DNA from: Cynocephalus volans
Lineage: Eukaryota > Chordata > Mammalia > Dermoptera > Cynocephalidae
Length of the DNA stretch: 64,000 bases
NCBI RefSeq assembly: GCF_027409185.1
Contig: NC_084463.1
Coordinates: 43,068,407-43,132,406 of the forward strand
Direction of reading: 5' to 3'
In this document: positions 11,533 to 24,076 of the stretch, in pieces
How the letters are laid out: each line of letters opens with the position of its first letter
Position numbering within the stretch: the stretch's first letter is position 1
Notes under the pieces: generated by a model
The model's database searches: none
What the model was told of the DNA's origin: nothing
What the model saw: only the letters and a program-made list of their open reading frames with translations
Position numbers and translations under genes: made by a program

Positions 11533-12778
11533 GACAAAATGTGGTCTATTTTTATTTTCTTGGAGGTGGATATTCAGTGTTTCTGACACTATCAAAGAAT
11601 CTGTAATTTTCCCATTGTGTGTTCATGGCATTTTGGTCAAAAATTAATCTAACAGGAAAGCATGGATTTATTTTGGGGCTCTCTATTCTCTCTATTCCAC
11701 TGGCCTATATATCTGTTTTTATGCTAATGCCATGCTCTACTGATTACTGTATCTTTATATTATATTTTCAAATCAGGTCATGTGATACCATCGGCTTTGT
11801 TCTTTTTACTCATTTATTTATCTATTTGGGGTGTTTTGTGGTTCCATACAAATTTTAGGATGTTTTTTCTACTTATGTGAAAAATGGCCTTAAGATTTTG
11901 ATAAAGGTTGCATTGAATGTGTAGATCACTTTGGGAAATATGTATATTTTAGCAAATTAATTCTTCAAAATAATAAACACCAAATATTTCCATTTATTTT
12001 TGTCTTTTTTGTTTTCATCAAGTTTTTATAGTTTTCAGTGCACAGACATTTCACCTCCTTGGTTAAATTTATTTCAAAATATTTTATTTATTTATTTTTC
12101 TTTCTGATTTGGACGGTTTCTTTTTTTCTATCTTTTTCTTGCTCAACTTATTTGGAAAGGACTTCCAGTAATATTGTAAATAGAAGTGAAAAGAGTGGGT
12201 ATTCTTGTCTATTTCTGAACTTGGAGGAAGTCTTTCAACATTTCACCATTGAGTATGATGTTAGAATTACTTTGTCATAGATTGCCTTTATTCTGTAGAA
12301 GTACATTTTTTCTATACCTAATTTACTGAGTGTTTTTAGTCATTTGTTGAGAGCATTTTTAATTTTGTTAGCTGCTTTTTTGGTGTCTATTTATATGAGC
12401 ACATGGTTTTGTATTTTATCCTGTTAATGTGGTATATCATTCATGGATTTGCATATATTAAAACACTCTTACCTCATAGAAAAAAATCTAACTTGTTCAT
12501 AATGAATAAACCTTTTAATATGCTGTTGAATTCAGTTTCATAGTATTTTGTTGAGGATATTATGCATCTGAATTTATGATTACTGTAATTATTTTTCTTG
12601 CAGTGTTCTTGTCTGTCTTTGGTGTAAGGTAATGTTGGCTTTCTAATGTGAATTGGGAAGTGTTCCAACCTGGAAATTTCAGAAGAATTTGAAAGGTTGA
12701 TATTAGCTCTTCTTTAAATGGTTGGTAGAATTTAACTAAGAAGCTCTTGGGTTCTGGGCTTTTATTTGGTGAGAATTT

Positions 12779-12834
12779 TATTATTATTATTAGTAGTAGT
12801 AGTAGTAGTATCATTATTATCATTATTATTACTT
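12779..12834. repeat. (ATT)n/(AGT)n trinucleotide repeat
   Basis: An ATT run, then six AGT units, then more ATT/ATC units, inside antisense L1 sequence. Confidence 0.9.
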
Positions 12835-13482
12835 ATTAAATATCCTTGTTATTGGTCGATTCAGATTTTCTATTTCTTCATAACTTAGTCCTTGTAAATT
12901 TTATGTGTCTAAAAATATGTTTATTCTAGTTATCTATTTTGTTGCTGTAAACTTCCTGAGAGTAGTTTCTTAATTTATTTTTTGCCTGACATCAGTTATA
13001 ATGTCTTCTCTTTCATTTTTTATTTTCTTTATCTGTGTCCTCTCATTTTTCTTATTAATGTAGGTAAAGATTTATCAGCTATGTTTATCTTTTAAGAAAA
13101 CAAAAACAAAATCACACCTTAGTTCTGTTAACCTTCTCCTGATTTTTTAATCTCATTTTATTTATTTCTTTGCTTATTTTTATTTCATTCCTTCTACTAA
13201 CTTTGGGCTTTGTTTGTTCTTGTTTTTCTAGTCCTTGAGCTGTAATATTCAGTTGTTCCCCTGAGATCTTTTTTAATGTAGATATTTATTACTATAAACT
13301 TTCCTTTACTTTACAGCTACTGTCCTGATCCAGTAAGTTTTGATATGTCATGTCTCCATTTTTATTTTTCTCATAATATTTTGATTGATTAATTGCTCAA
13401 TTGATTGATTGATTGATTGATACTTTGACCTTTCAGGAGCATTTTGTTTAGTTTAACATATTTGTGAATTTTTCAAATTTCT

Positions 13483-13665
13483 GTGACTTGAATATGTCCC
13501 TCCAAATTTTATGTTGAAACTTAATCTTCATTGCATTTCAGTAAGAGGTGGGGCCTTTAGGAGATGATTAGAGCATGAGGGCTCCTTCCTTATGAATGGT
13601 ATTAGGGCTTTTATAAAAGGAACTCTTCATACAGTGTTTAGAAGAAGAGACCCTTACCATTAATA
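13483..13665 (+). mobile_element. MST/MLT1-like LTR fragment
   Basis: The motifs atgtccctccaaattttatg, taagaggtggggcctttagg and ggctcctt..atgaatgg match the 5' half of MST-class LTRs. The 3' half is lost. It sits between two antisense L1 stretches. Confidence 0.7.
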
Positions 13666-14960
13666 TTTTAGGTATCTCCTACAGGATTTTTCCTTGTCCT
13701 TACCAGGAGGCTTATATAAAATATTTGACAGTTATATCATCTTAATTTGCTAAAAACTGAAAACAGCTTAATTTTCATTGCATACAAAATCTACATACTT
13801 TTGATCTTGGTCCACATTTCATGCTTTTGATGTCACAATTTACATCATTTTTATATAGCATATTTCTTGACAATTTTTGTCAGTATTAAAATTTTTAATA
13901 CTTTTGCCTTTATCTACTATACTAGAGATATGTGATTTACCCATCTCTTTTACAATATTAGAGTATTCTGAATTTGACTACACATTTAACTTTACCATTG
14001 TTATTTTTAGTTTCATATATTTTCATGTTTTTGATTCGTGTCCTTTCATTTTAATTTGAAGGACTCACTTTAGTATTTATTATAAGGCAGTTGGAGATAT
14101 TAAATTCCCTCAACTTTTTGCTTGTCTGGAAATGTTTCCATTTCTCCTTCATTTCTGAAGGACAATTTCCCCCTGTCCAATATTATTGTTTGGCTTTCAC
14201 TCTCATATTCAGCACTTGTAGATATTCATCTTATTTTCTCTTGGCTTCCAAGGTTTATGGTGATAAGTCAGGTGATAGCCTAATGGAGGTTTACTTATAT
14301 GTGATAAGTCTTTTGTTTGCAGATGCTTTCAAGACTCTCTCATTGTTCTTGGTAATTTGTTTCACATTATTTTTTGTGCATGTTTGTCTTGCTTGAGGTT
14401 TTTTGAGCTTCTTGATGTCCACATTTTCCCCAAGATATGGAAGTTTTCAGACATTAAAGAATTCTCCCCCCACACACTTTTTTCTCTCTTTTCCTTCTGA
14501 GATGTCCAGACTTTCTGTGTGCACACAGTTGGTGGTGTTCCATAGGTCCTTTTGCTTTCTTCACTTTTTAAAATTTTGTTACTGTTGTTACTCTCAATGG
14601 CTAATTTCAAATAATCTGCCTTTGAATTGGTTTGGTCTTTCTTCTGCAGGATCAAGTCTTCTGCTGAAACTCTCCATTAATTTTGTTTTAGTTCTGTCAT
14701 TTATTTTTCTACTCCAGGATTTCTGCTTGGCCCCCTTTTTATGGTTTCTATTTCTTTTCTAAACTTCTAATTTTGTTTATGCATTCTTTTTCTAATTTTA
14801 TTTAGTTCTCTATATGTGGATTTTTTTTGTGTGTCATTGTGTTTGCTTCCATCTGCTTGAACTTCCTTAAGACGATTATTCTGAATTATTTTTCCAACAA
14901 CTAGTAGATCTCCATTTTGTTGAAGTCAGTCTGGAGATTTGCTTCCTTTCATGCCATTAT

Positions 14961-16134
14961 GTGTCACTGATACTTTGTTATCTGTCTATGTATTTGATGG
15001 GATAAACAACTCTTATCATCTTTATAGGCAGGTTTTGGCAGGTAAAGGGCTTCTCTTTTTTAGTCCTGAGTACATCTTAACATGCACCTTTCTATCCTGC
15101 CAGTCACAATGTGAAAACATGATAGGAGGAAGAGGGTTCCAAACCCCTAACAACCTAATTATTTCCAGAAAGGGCCCTTTCATCTCTACTACACAGACAC
15201 AGACACAGACACTGTAGGGAATGTAGAAAATTGTAGAAAATTGTAAGGGAATTGTAGAAAAATATAACTTTAATGTACGCAGTTTTGTAACAAATGCTTA
15301 AGTAAAGCAGCTTCTAAGGGGCCAAGGCTATAATTTTTGTCCACTTCTCAGTGAGGATATCAAAAATCCAACAAGAACTGGCCTTATCTCTGGACTCCAG
15401 ATTCAAAGTCCAGTGTTCTGATAGATTCTGCACTACTCCAAGTATCCTCCACTCAAATCACAAGCCGCTCTGTGCTTTAAAGAACCTGGAGAGAGTGAAA
15501 AGAATTTATACCAGGGAGTCAGAACACAGTGGATTTTGATGGAGAACCAAAGCCAGTAGACACCTCCTGAGCATCTGAAATCCTTGGGGTCACTTACTCC
15601 AAGCACCAGAATTTATATAGATAGAAAAAAACTGACACATTTTTTTCTATAGCCCCTGTCTACAACAGGGTGGGTGGGCTCATCCTAGTTCCAGAAGCCC
15701 ACATAAATATACTGCATGACTTCAGCTCAGTCCTTTCACAGCTGTGGTGGTGATGGCCCTGGACCAGGCACAACCTTGGGAACATATCAGATCCTTCTTC
15801 CCATTCTCTGGGCCCTGGACATGTAACCAGGAGAATGGGTGCCACTGCCCCATGTCAGAGCTGCCTGCAATGCTTTCTTCCCACCTCTTGTTACTTTCCT
15901 AGTATTTGCCTCTTCAGTGGTTCCACCTTCATGGTCTCCACTTGAGAAGGCAGTATGTGTGTATGTGTGTGCATGTGTGTATGCTCATGCTCATATGGAC
16001 ATGTGGAAAGTAAAAGTCTGCATGTGAAGAGGGAGTGAGCAGGGGTCTTTTTGGTTCTTAGTAGCTCTCATTTTCAAAGAAACCCTGATGGGAAGAGGAG
16101 GGGCCCTGCCTGATATCCTGGACTCTGCCCAATT
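14961..16134. other. Unassigned sequence
   Basis: No gene is recognised. A small repeat of 'ttgtagaaaa' type lies at about 15210-15262, and a CA-type run at about 15193-15212. Short open frames here show no family signature. Confidence 0.5.
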
Positions 16135-16205
16135 CCTGTGGTTTATCCCAGTCTCAGTCTCTTTCTGAGCCTCAGTTTCTCAATTGTAAATGAGGAGCTG
16201 GATGT
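16135..16205 (+). mobile_element. MIR fragment
   Basis: The core 'tttctgagcctcagtttctc' followed by a 'aattgtaaatgagga' segment is the conserved MIR core. Confidence 0.7.
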
Positions 16206-16487
16206 GGACCAGCATAAATGTGTGCTCAGAAAAGACATGAATTAGGGCTCCATCAGCACCAGTTGGAGTGTCGATGTGGGCTGGGCTTAGATGCACACAG
16301 GTTTACAGGCCTCCTGACATGGCCAATGCAGGTGGACATGGGGCATGGGGCAGCTACATTTTTTTTCCAGTTCAAGATGTGCAGGCACAGCCACCCACGA
16401 TCTGCTCTTGAGGTAAGTCTCACATAATCTCCCCACTTCCAGCCTCTAACTGCTCTGTTAATAATAAGAAAATTTAAATTTAAATTT

Positions 16488-17440
16488 AACAATTCACAGG
16501 GGAAAAATATGGGCAAATAATTTGACTAGACATTTTATGGAAAGATACCAAGTGTCTAACAAACGTATGAAAAGTCTTCTACAATGTTATTCATCAGTAA
16601 AATGCAAGGTACAACCACAATGTGACACCACTGTGCAACTGCAAAACTAAAAACCACTAACAATATCAAGTTGTGAGGGTGTAGAGCATCTGACACTCTG
16701 ACACACTGCTGTGTGTCACCTGTTACACCCACTTTCCCAAGGACTTTATTAGTATCTGATAAAGATGGATGTGTACATACTCAGTGACACAACAATTTCA
16801 CTCTTATGTACAAATGCAATAAGAAGGCCTGCATGTGCTCACCATGCAGAAGAATGCTCATAACAGCATTATTTGAAGCTTTTCCAAACTGGAAACAACT
16901 GAAATATTCATCAATAATACAAAGGATAAATAAAATGAGTTTCATTTTTTATGATGGGGTATTACACAGAAATAAGAACAAACTACAGCCACATTGGAAA
17001 ATATTTCTCACTTGGGCTGGTCCATTAGCTCACTTGGGAGAGCATGGTGCTGGTAACACCAAGGCCATGGGTTCTGGTACACACACTGGCCAGCCACCAA
17101 GAAAAACAAAACAAAACAAAACAAAAATTTCTGAAACTTACAGACATAATTAAATTAACCAACATCAACCAGTACATTCTGTTTGATTCCATTTATATAA
17201 AGTTAAGAACAAGTAAAGATAATTCACAAGTTAGCCAATGCATTACTTTGGGGGAAGACAGGGTAGGATCTTGGAAAGGGAACACAAGGGGCTCCTGCAG
17301 GGTTGGGGATGTTCCATTTCTTGTGGGCACTGGTTACCAGGTGTGTCCCATTTAGTCAATTTATTGAGCTATAAACGTATTACTTCCATACATTTAGGTA
17401 TATCTGCTGTGCTTCAACACATGAATCCAGTTTATTAAAT
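16488..17440 (+). mobile_element. Old L1 3' end, split by a SINE
   Basis: Diverged sense-strand ORF2 C-terminus (for example aaaatgcaaggtacaaccac, and the aactggaaacaactgaaata block), followed after the SINE at 17014-17128 by an L1 3' UTR. No frame is intact. Confidence 0.7.
17014..17128 (+). mobile_element. CYN-like tRNA-derived SINE, single unit
   Basis: Begins gggctggtccattagctcac, carries 'gagcatggtgctggtaacac' and a B-box-like 'gggttctggtac', and ends in a (CAAAA)n tail. It lies inside an old L1. Flanks 'aatatttct' (left) and 'aaaatttct' (right) look like a decayed target duplication. Confidence 0.8.
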
Positions 17441-17469
17441 CCAGAACTCTCCCTGGCTAATTCCAAATC

Positions 17470-17665
17470 CAGCAGACATAGTGGTTTGTTCAAGACTCTG
17501 GAATTACAAGGTGTAGATTTGTATCCTGGGTCTTACTACTTTCTATCTCAGAGATTTTGGTCAGATTACTAACTCTCTGAGCCTCAGTTTCTTCATCTGT
17601 ATATTTGATTATGGTTTCTTTTTTATATTGATGAGATTAAATTCTCTGAATAAATATTAGCTCTT
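17470..17665 (+). mobile_element. MIR
   Basis: A near full-length MIR: the core 'ctctgagcctcagtttcttc' and 'atctgta', then the tail 'gatgagattaaattctctga' and 'ataaatattagct'. Confidence 0.85.
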
Positions 17666-18399
17666 GGGGGGGCCTGTTGTTCCTTATTCTATGGACTATG
17701 GACAAGATGAACAAAGGCCTGGGGAAGAGGAAGGAGAAGGATGAGGTTTCAGTCAAAAACATTTTCTGGGTGAAGAGTGAGGGGGAAGATCAGAGACGAT
17801 GCTGAGTTACGAGAAGAGTCCAGCAGCCTTGCGTTCCCTGCCTCTGGCCTCCTGCTCATCTGTAAACACAGAAAGCGGACTAAAGTGGTGATCTCTGGCT
17901 GGTTAGTTTTTCCAGCCATGATATTGTCCGGTTGGCAAGGCAACAGAAATGCCATCCAAAAGCCAAACATAAATGTCTACATGTGTCTATTTATTTCCAC
18001 ATCTGTTCAAATATTTCTGGAGGATGCAGCTGTTGGATTTGAGTTCTTGCAGTGTGATGGCTGGGCCCTCCATCACTTCTTATGTCAGGAGGATGTAGAA
18101 ACCATCACACCTGGGAGGAAGGTAGGCGAGACCACTGTTGAGGGGATTTGGGCTGAGAGTGGAAGACCCCGGTCAGGAATCATGACCCTGACCCCATCGG
18201 GGTGGGGGGATGGAATCTCGCATGTAGCTCTTCATAGAGCTGTCATAGAGCTGTTGTGTGGTGTTTCTTTTAAAGCAACAGTCCTTGATTAGGTTTGTCA
18301 TTTTTTTTAGTAATACAAGAAATGAATTCTCTTTGGAGAAAATGTGAGAAACACATGAGAGAGTTTTCTGCTTGTTGTGATATGAGCTTTCTATTCCTG
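17666..18399. other. Unassigned sequence with an uninformative open frame
   Basis: A 171-codon open frame (17777-18292, +) lies here. It starts at GTG, not ATG, shows no domain I know, and has no codon pattern or neighbours to support it. I regard it as chance. Confidence 0.4.
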
Positions 18400-18580
18400 T
18401 TTAGTGTCCTAGCCCTATCTTTGAGCTTAACCTACACTATCTCATCAAACCTTCAAACTCCTGAAGGCCCAGACATTTATCTGTTTCTTAGGTAAGGAGG
18501 TCAAGGCTCAGAGGGTTACTTATTTGCCTAAAATTACACTTTTGAATCTAAGTACTGCAATTAGTTGGCAGTACAATTTT
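18400..18580 (-). mobile_element. MIR, antisense
   Basis: 'gagcttaacctacactatct' and 'ggctcagagggttacttatt' match the reverse complement of the MIR core and flank. Confidence 0.7.
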
Positions 18581-20032
18581 ATTTCCGTGAATGGTAACTG
18601 CAACACTAGTTGCACAAAGGCACAAAGATAAAGGAAGTTCACAGAAAACTGTAATATTCAGAAAATGAAACCAATTTTAAAAGGCGAATCAATTGGAAAT
18701 AGTCAGATAATTATGAAGCATCTATATTAATGAATTTCACATGGTCATTTAAACACTGAAATATATCTGCAGTTATAAATCAACTTGCATAGTATGATTA
18801 AGCCTTTATTTAAAGAACATTGTATATGTGTATATATCTATCTAAATATCTATATCAATATAATCTATATCTTTCTACCTATTTACATGCATATATCCAT
18901 AAAAAAATAGTTTGGTAGGGATGAGGGAATTTTCTACACATTGGTATTTGTTGGTTTTTTTCTTCTTTAACAAAGACCATGCATGTTTAAATTTTAAAAA
19001 GGAAGGCCCACTTTTCTGAATTTTCACAATATGGTTTTGAGCCATCTCTCCACCAACTTTTAAAAATTCTCCTTGGAAGCTTCTGTGTTGGCTGAGAGCA
19101 GACTTGCTAAAGAGCACAAGTTTCTCAGTTAGAGGCAAAAATGTAATCTTCAGCATTCTGGGAACACTCCTGGGATTCTATGAAGGCTGCCTGTGGACTT
19201 AACTATGAGTTTCAGGCCATTCCCTTATGATTTGGGGGATCTGGTCAGCCTACCTGTATTTCATGTATTTCAGAAAATATTTAGCCTTTGTTTATGTAAA
19301 ACTTCAGTGTTTCCTTGTGACCTTGCTGTCTCAGTTGATCCAAGAGCTCATCAAGGTGGGCCTCCTGGGTCTGGTAACCACCCCCATGGCAAGAGGAAGC
19401 AGAAGGGAGCCAGCAGAACTTGAGAATGTAAGTGTCATGCAGAGTCCCTGCTGCTGGAAATGAGGTTCAGGTGAGCAGGGTAGGCCCAGGGCTTTCTTTT
19501 CTATAAACAGACCAACAAATTTGTCATTGCTCTCACTCCCTTGGCTCCAGGTCCTTGAGCTCCTCTCTTTGTCTGGAATGTTCTTGCCCATTTTATATCC
19601 CCTGAGACCCACTCACATGGGCCTCTCCAGAGACACCCACTCCACCTGGTTAGTCCTCTGCTATACCAACCCACAGCACCATCATCTTGCTTTCCTCATC
19701 ATGAGTCATACTCCAAATCAGACTGAGTATGTTTCCCCTCCAACTTTGTGGGGCAGCATGACTGCAAGGGGCAGATGCTCCGTGTTTCTTGTCTGTGGGT
19801 CTGTCTGTCCTGCACACTCTCTTACAGACATACTTCACTCCAGGAACACTACACTCAGCCAGGATCTGGCTCAGGGAAGTCTCTGCTGCTTGCGTCCAGT
19901 CCTGTGAAAACAGCAAACCTCACTTTCCTCACCTGTATACATTTTATAGCATTAGGTTTTGCATTTAAGGCTAAATTTGATTTTAGGTATTTTGTTTATT
20001 TCTGGTTTAAAATATGGATAAAAGCTCTCTCT
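18581..20032. other. Mostly unassigned sequence
   Basis: No gene is recognised. About 19545-19690 ('tctttgtctggaatgttctt') resembles the antisense 3' end of an old L2, at low confidence. A simple TATC/TATA-rich patch occurs near 18825-18880. Confidence 0.45.
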
Positions 20033-20560
20033 CCTTTTTTTTTTGCATCTGAATCCTGAGTTCACAGGCCACAATGCTAAGCCCTGAGGGCAGATGACAG
20101 TCTGAGTATGGCCCATCCCTCATTCCCTGTGGGATTCCCCAGGTGGTGGGGCTGCACCTGGTTCTCCAGGCTGTGCTTCTGCAGATGCTGCTCCATCCTC
20201 TGCTCATGCTCCATCTCCTGCACCAACAGCACACTCTGTGTTTCTCCCACAGCTGCACGGACTTCTAGAAACAGCTGAAGAGCTTTGAGCTTTATCATGC
20301 CATCCACTTTATTAAGAAATCAAATGATTTCTGAAGTGGTGGAACTAAGATAAGGCAGCTTTAGGGCTTAGCTACCCAGCATGATGAGGAGGACCCCAAC
20401 TAGGGCTTCCTCAGTGGCCAGTGGAGGCTGCACATCTACAAGGACTGTCACTGCCGGGGCACCATCCCTCAAAGTCAACTTCTGGGCCATACCTTGGATC
20501 ATGGTCCTTCCTCCTCTAGGATAGTATTTCTGGTCTTCCCAAAGCAACACCCTTGGAATG
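20033..20560 (-). pseudogene. Possible decayed processed pseudogene, unidentified
   Basis: On the minus strand two open pieces (20550-20368, then 20307-20077) are followed by a 10-11 base A run (T run on plus at about 20034-20044), as in a poly(A)-tailed retrocopy. The second piece reads as a Leu/Glu-rich, helix-prone segment (LQLFLEVRAAVGE, VLLVQEMEHEQRMEQH). I do not recognise the parent gene. No AATAAA precedes the A run and I could not find a target duplication. It may simply be unique DNA. Confidence 0.25.
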
Positions 20561-21049
20561 GCTGACCCTCAAGTTTCATATCCAGATCTGAAGTCATTGA
20601 CAGAACGAATATAAAGTTAGGGACTTAGAAAAAGCCCCAGAAATAAGCCTGGGCTCTCAAGGTGGCCATACAGACCTCAGTCTAGGTCATCATTCCTCCT
20701 TTGTAGTTCCCCAGCTCACATCATCTTTCCCAAACATCACACCAGTTGTTAACTTATGACCCCAACTTCTAAGCATAAAAAAAAAAATCTTATGCCACCA
20801 TCTGGATTACGTAAATGCCAACTATTGCCTGAGAGCTAAATGTGGCTCTCTGCCTATTTGTTTTTATTTACTTTTTTATTAGAACATAGTTGATTGTACA
20901 TATCTGTGGGACTCTATGACTAAGTATAGATTTTACATTTTTTAAATAATTGAGAAAAAATAAAAGATATTCCATGATGTGAAAGTATATGAATCCACAT
21001 TACAGAGTATATAAATATTTTTGGAGCAAAGCCACACCCATTCATTTCT

Positions 21050-21600
21050 GTTATTCTGTTAAAAGATAAACTTAGGCACATTAGAATTTTAAAGGGATTC
21101 TTTGAGCATTTAGTAACTTATAAATCCACTGGGGGCCGGCCCGTGGCTCACTCGGGAGAGTGCGGTGCTGATAACACCAAGGCCCCGGGTTCGGATCCCA
21201 TATACGGATGGCCGGTTCGCTCACTGGCTGAGCGTGGTGCTGACAACACCAAGTCAAGGGTTAAGATCCCCTTACCGGTCATCTTTAAAAAAAAAAATAA
21301 ATAAAATAAAATAAAATAAATCCACTGGCACAAGACAAGAAGTAATTTAGTGCTCCACTGAGGGGGCAGTAAAGGAAAACTTTCTTAAGGTATTTGCAGA
21401 AGCAAGACAAAGAAAACATTTGATTGGTTAAACTTGAAAGGCCCTAGTTTGAAGTTACTTGGCAGTTTCTAACTGGGGAAGCTTACATTTCCTTACATGG
21501 TTTATACTGAGTTAGGTCTTGTTTTTCTTAGGTCAGACCCTAAGGTGTTGAAGTCTTCTCAGCCTAATATTCTCACAATTAATAACTTTAACAATTTCCC
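21050..21600 (-). mobile_element. Unclassified LTR-like repeat, antisense, split by a SINE
   Basis: The stretch from 'aaaagataaacttaggcaca' to 'tctcagcctaatattctcac' has a second copy at 46558-46890 in the same orientation. Both share the opening, the 'gctcc/gttcc-actgag' block and the closing 'ctcagcctaat..ctcacaa'. Read on the minus strand it resembles an old ERV LTR (MER21-like at best). A CYN SINE at 21133-21315 interrupts it. Confidence 0.55.
21133..21315 (+). mobile_element. CYN-like dimeric tRNA-derived SINE
   Basis: First unit: gtggctcactcgggagagtg (A-box region) and gggttcggatccc (B box). Second unit: gctcactggctgagcgtggt, ending 'ttaccggtcatcttt' and an (AAAAT)n tail. It is flanked by a perfect 13-base target duplication, ATAAATCCACTGG, at 21120-21132 and 21316-21328. 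Several CpGs survive, which suggests a fairly young copy. Confidence 0.93.
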
Positions 21601-23562
21601 TTGTTTAGTCACCTTATCATTTGTTAGAGACTGACAAAATCTCAGGCATAACTGCCACTCTTTGTGACCATTATGGCTTATTTGTCTCTGTTTCAACATG
21701 GAATTCATAAGTCATGATGTCAGGCTTGTGGAAATTTTTTTTTCTTTATTTTGTTTCCTTTTGTCATTCTAAGTAGAGTAAGACCATTTTGCCCAACTTT
21801 GGCTGTGAACATGAATTTATGATTTTTGAGAGAATGCAGTGTACAGGAAAGAATACAGTGACAACCGATAGAAGAATAATACCTAGAGACTGAAATCAGA
21901 TTTTTAGCCAAGGCCACTACAAACCAAGCCAACTACAAAATAGGAAAAACAAAGGTGGATGGCTATAACAAAGTATAAACTCAATCTCTGAATCCAGAGG
22001 GCATCATTCAAAAAGATTTTTAGATTTGAGCTGGAAGCATATTTCCTGGTTTTCAGTTTAAATGTCTCTAGTTATGGTGTGGGGCATTTCAGTGAATTCT
22101 CTAAGAGGCTCATGAGTCAGCATGTAAAATGTTGTCCTCTGAAGTTCATATGAAATTATCCAGTCTAGCACATAGGGCTTCAGGAAGAGAACAGTAGGTA
22201 GATAGATAATAAAATTACAAGGGCAATAAACAAGAATAAAATATTTTATATTGTACACTATACTTATCTACTAAAACATGATTTGTACCTACAGTAACCC
22301 CCACTTCCACCAAATATAATCAAAGTAAGACTAATTTATTTTGAAAATAGGTTTCGTCTCATTAAACTTGGCCTGATTGTTTGCATAAGTGCAGTAAGAA
22401 TGGTTGTATAGAGCAAGACCAAATTAGCATAATTAACTCCAGTCTGCTGTTTACAAGGTTTCAGCTTTATTTTGATGTTTTTAAGTGTAAAAGTGTTTAC
22501 TTGAAACTACAAGAGGGGAGTCACTGAACACACCCACTTGCTTGTGCAAATCCATGAAATAAACAACTTGTGGCAAGAAAGATAACCTACAATCTGCATT
22601 TATAAAAACAAACTGCTTCTGCCTTAGCATATGGTCAACTCTTGCTTGGACTCACTGACCATCACTCTACTGCACTGATTCACCAGATCTATCTTCAAGA
22701 AGCCCAAGTCCATGAACATAAAAAGGACTCCTCTGTAGACCCTGCCTTGCAAGATGCAGACTGTCCAGACTCCCAGCCAATTGACACCAAAGACTGAAAC
22801 TGGTTCATTAACACCTGACCATTGACTGCTTAGGCAACCTTGAATGACTGAGTTTGATACTTCTTATTTTCTTTCTTTGATTTCCTCTTGCTTGAAGTGT
22901 AAATTTGGTGATTGTTTGTTGAGATCTCTGTGTGCTTTGCCACGGTACTAAGTGAAATGGACAGTACTCAGGAAATAGCTCCTGGTGAACTCCACATAAC
23001 ATAGCTGAATTGAATTCATATTATTCAATCAAGCTTGACTTGTGGAAAGACACAATTGTGGTCATGTTGAGTTAATCATAACCTCAACTCTATGCTCACA
23101 ATAATAATTGATAATATATGCTCTTTATAGCCTGCTTTTCTTAAACTTAAGAATTTTAGATTAGACTGTTAAAACACCTCTTCAGATTACAACATCATGA
23201 CAAAGAGTTGGCATCAAACTTTGCCTGCAATACCTGTAGTTTGGGGTGAATTCCTCTTTTTGACATCTTCAAAATACTTGTTAAGGTTTATAGGCCTTCC
23301 TTATTCAAACTGTAAGGTTGGAAAACCATTAAAGTCAGGTAACAGGACAGTTTTCTACAAGATAATTTATTGGCTTTCTAAAGTCCAACTTAGTTTCTTA
23401 AAACTTTTTGGTTCAATGCACATTCTCAAATATGGCATTCTTGTCAAAATCTTGGTGATGTAAAAAATGTTTCCAATTATGTCCTGTTGTAAAAAGCATA
23501 GATTCTTATTAAACTTATCTTCTTATTGCACTATATATTTTAAAATATGATGGATTGGGGCT
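21601..23562. other. Unassigned sequence
   Basis: Nearly 2 kb with no gene, RNA gene or repeat that I can name. All open frames are short and lack family features. Confidence 0.5.
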
Positions 23563-24076
23563 TGTATTAGTCAGGGTTCTCCAGAGATACATTTATAACA
23601 TAGGATATGTTCTAAATATATCAGAAGGATTTCTTAGGGGAATTGGCACACACAATTGTAAAGAAAAGTCCCATGATAGGCCAGCTGCAAACTGGATGCT
23701 GGTAGCATGGCTCAGTCTAAGTCTGAAGGCCTCAAAACCAGGGAAGCTGATGGTGTCCTTGGTGTGAGTCCTGGAACCCAAAATCTGAAGAGTCTCAAGC
23801 TCTCATGTCCATGGACAAGAGAAAAAAGTGTATCCTAGCTCCAGTGGATGGAGAGAGCTTCACCTCTCTCCTCTGTCTTTTGTTCTGTCTGGATCCCCAG
23901 TGGATTGGATGGTTCCCACACACATTGAGGGTGGGTCTTTCCCACCCAGTCCACTCAGACTCTCAAACTAATCTCTGCTGGAAACATCCTCATAGACACA
24001 CCTAAAAAGATAGCTTTACCAGGTTTCTTAGCATTCTTTCATCTAACCAAGTTGACACACAGAATTAACCTTCACA
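23563..24076 (-). mobile_element. ERVL-type LTR (MLT2-like), antisense
   Basis: The plus strand starts tgtattagtcagggttctcc and ends ttaaccttcaca. On the minus strand this becomes TG...CA with the typical end 'accctgactaataca'. Internal landmarks are 'ggaattggcacaca', 'ggcctcaaaaccaggga', 'ttgttctgtctgga' and 'cctcatagacacaccta'. Retroviral sequence continues to the right, so this is the 3' LTR of an antisense element. Confidence 0.75.

Larger units (their letters stand above)
8780..14960 (-). mobile_element. Old antisense L1, interrupted by younger insertions
   Basis: 8780-9188 is L1 3' UTR and the end of ORF2 in antisense. The same element resumes at about 10746 (cttagctattgtgaataatc) and runs through ORF2 to about 13480. 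L1 ORF1 / 5'-part sequence continues from about 13680 to 14960 (for example tttttgagcttcttgatgtc near 14400). No frame stays open for long. Interruptions are a younger L1 piece (about 9189-10745) and an LTR fragment (13483-13665). The stretch after 13680 could belong to a separate old L1. Confidence 0.75.

Noticed and set aside
17777..18292. A 171-codon open frame as a gene
   Set aside because: Starts at GTG, has no recognisable domain, and lies in ordinary intergenic DNA between MIRs.
21133..21210. Functional tRNA gene at the SINE head
   Set aside because: A and B boxes are present, but the unit is followed by a second unit, an A-rich tail and target duplications. It is a SINE.
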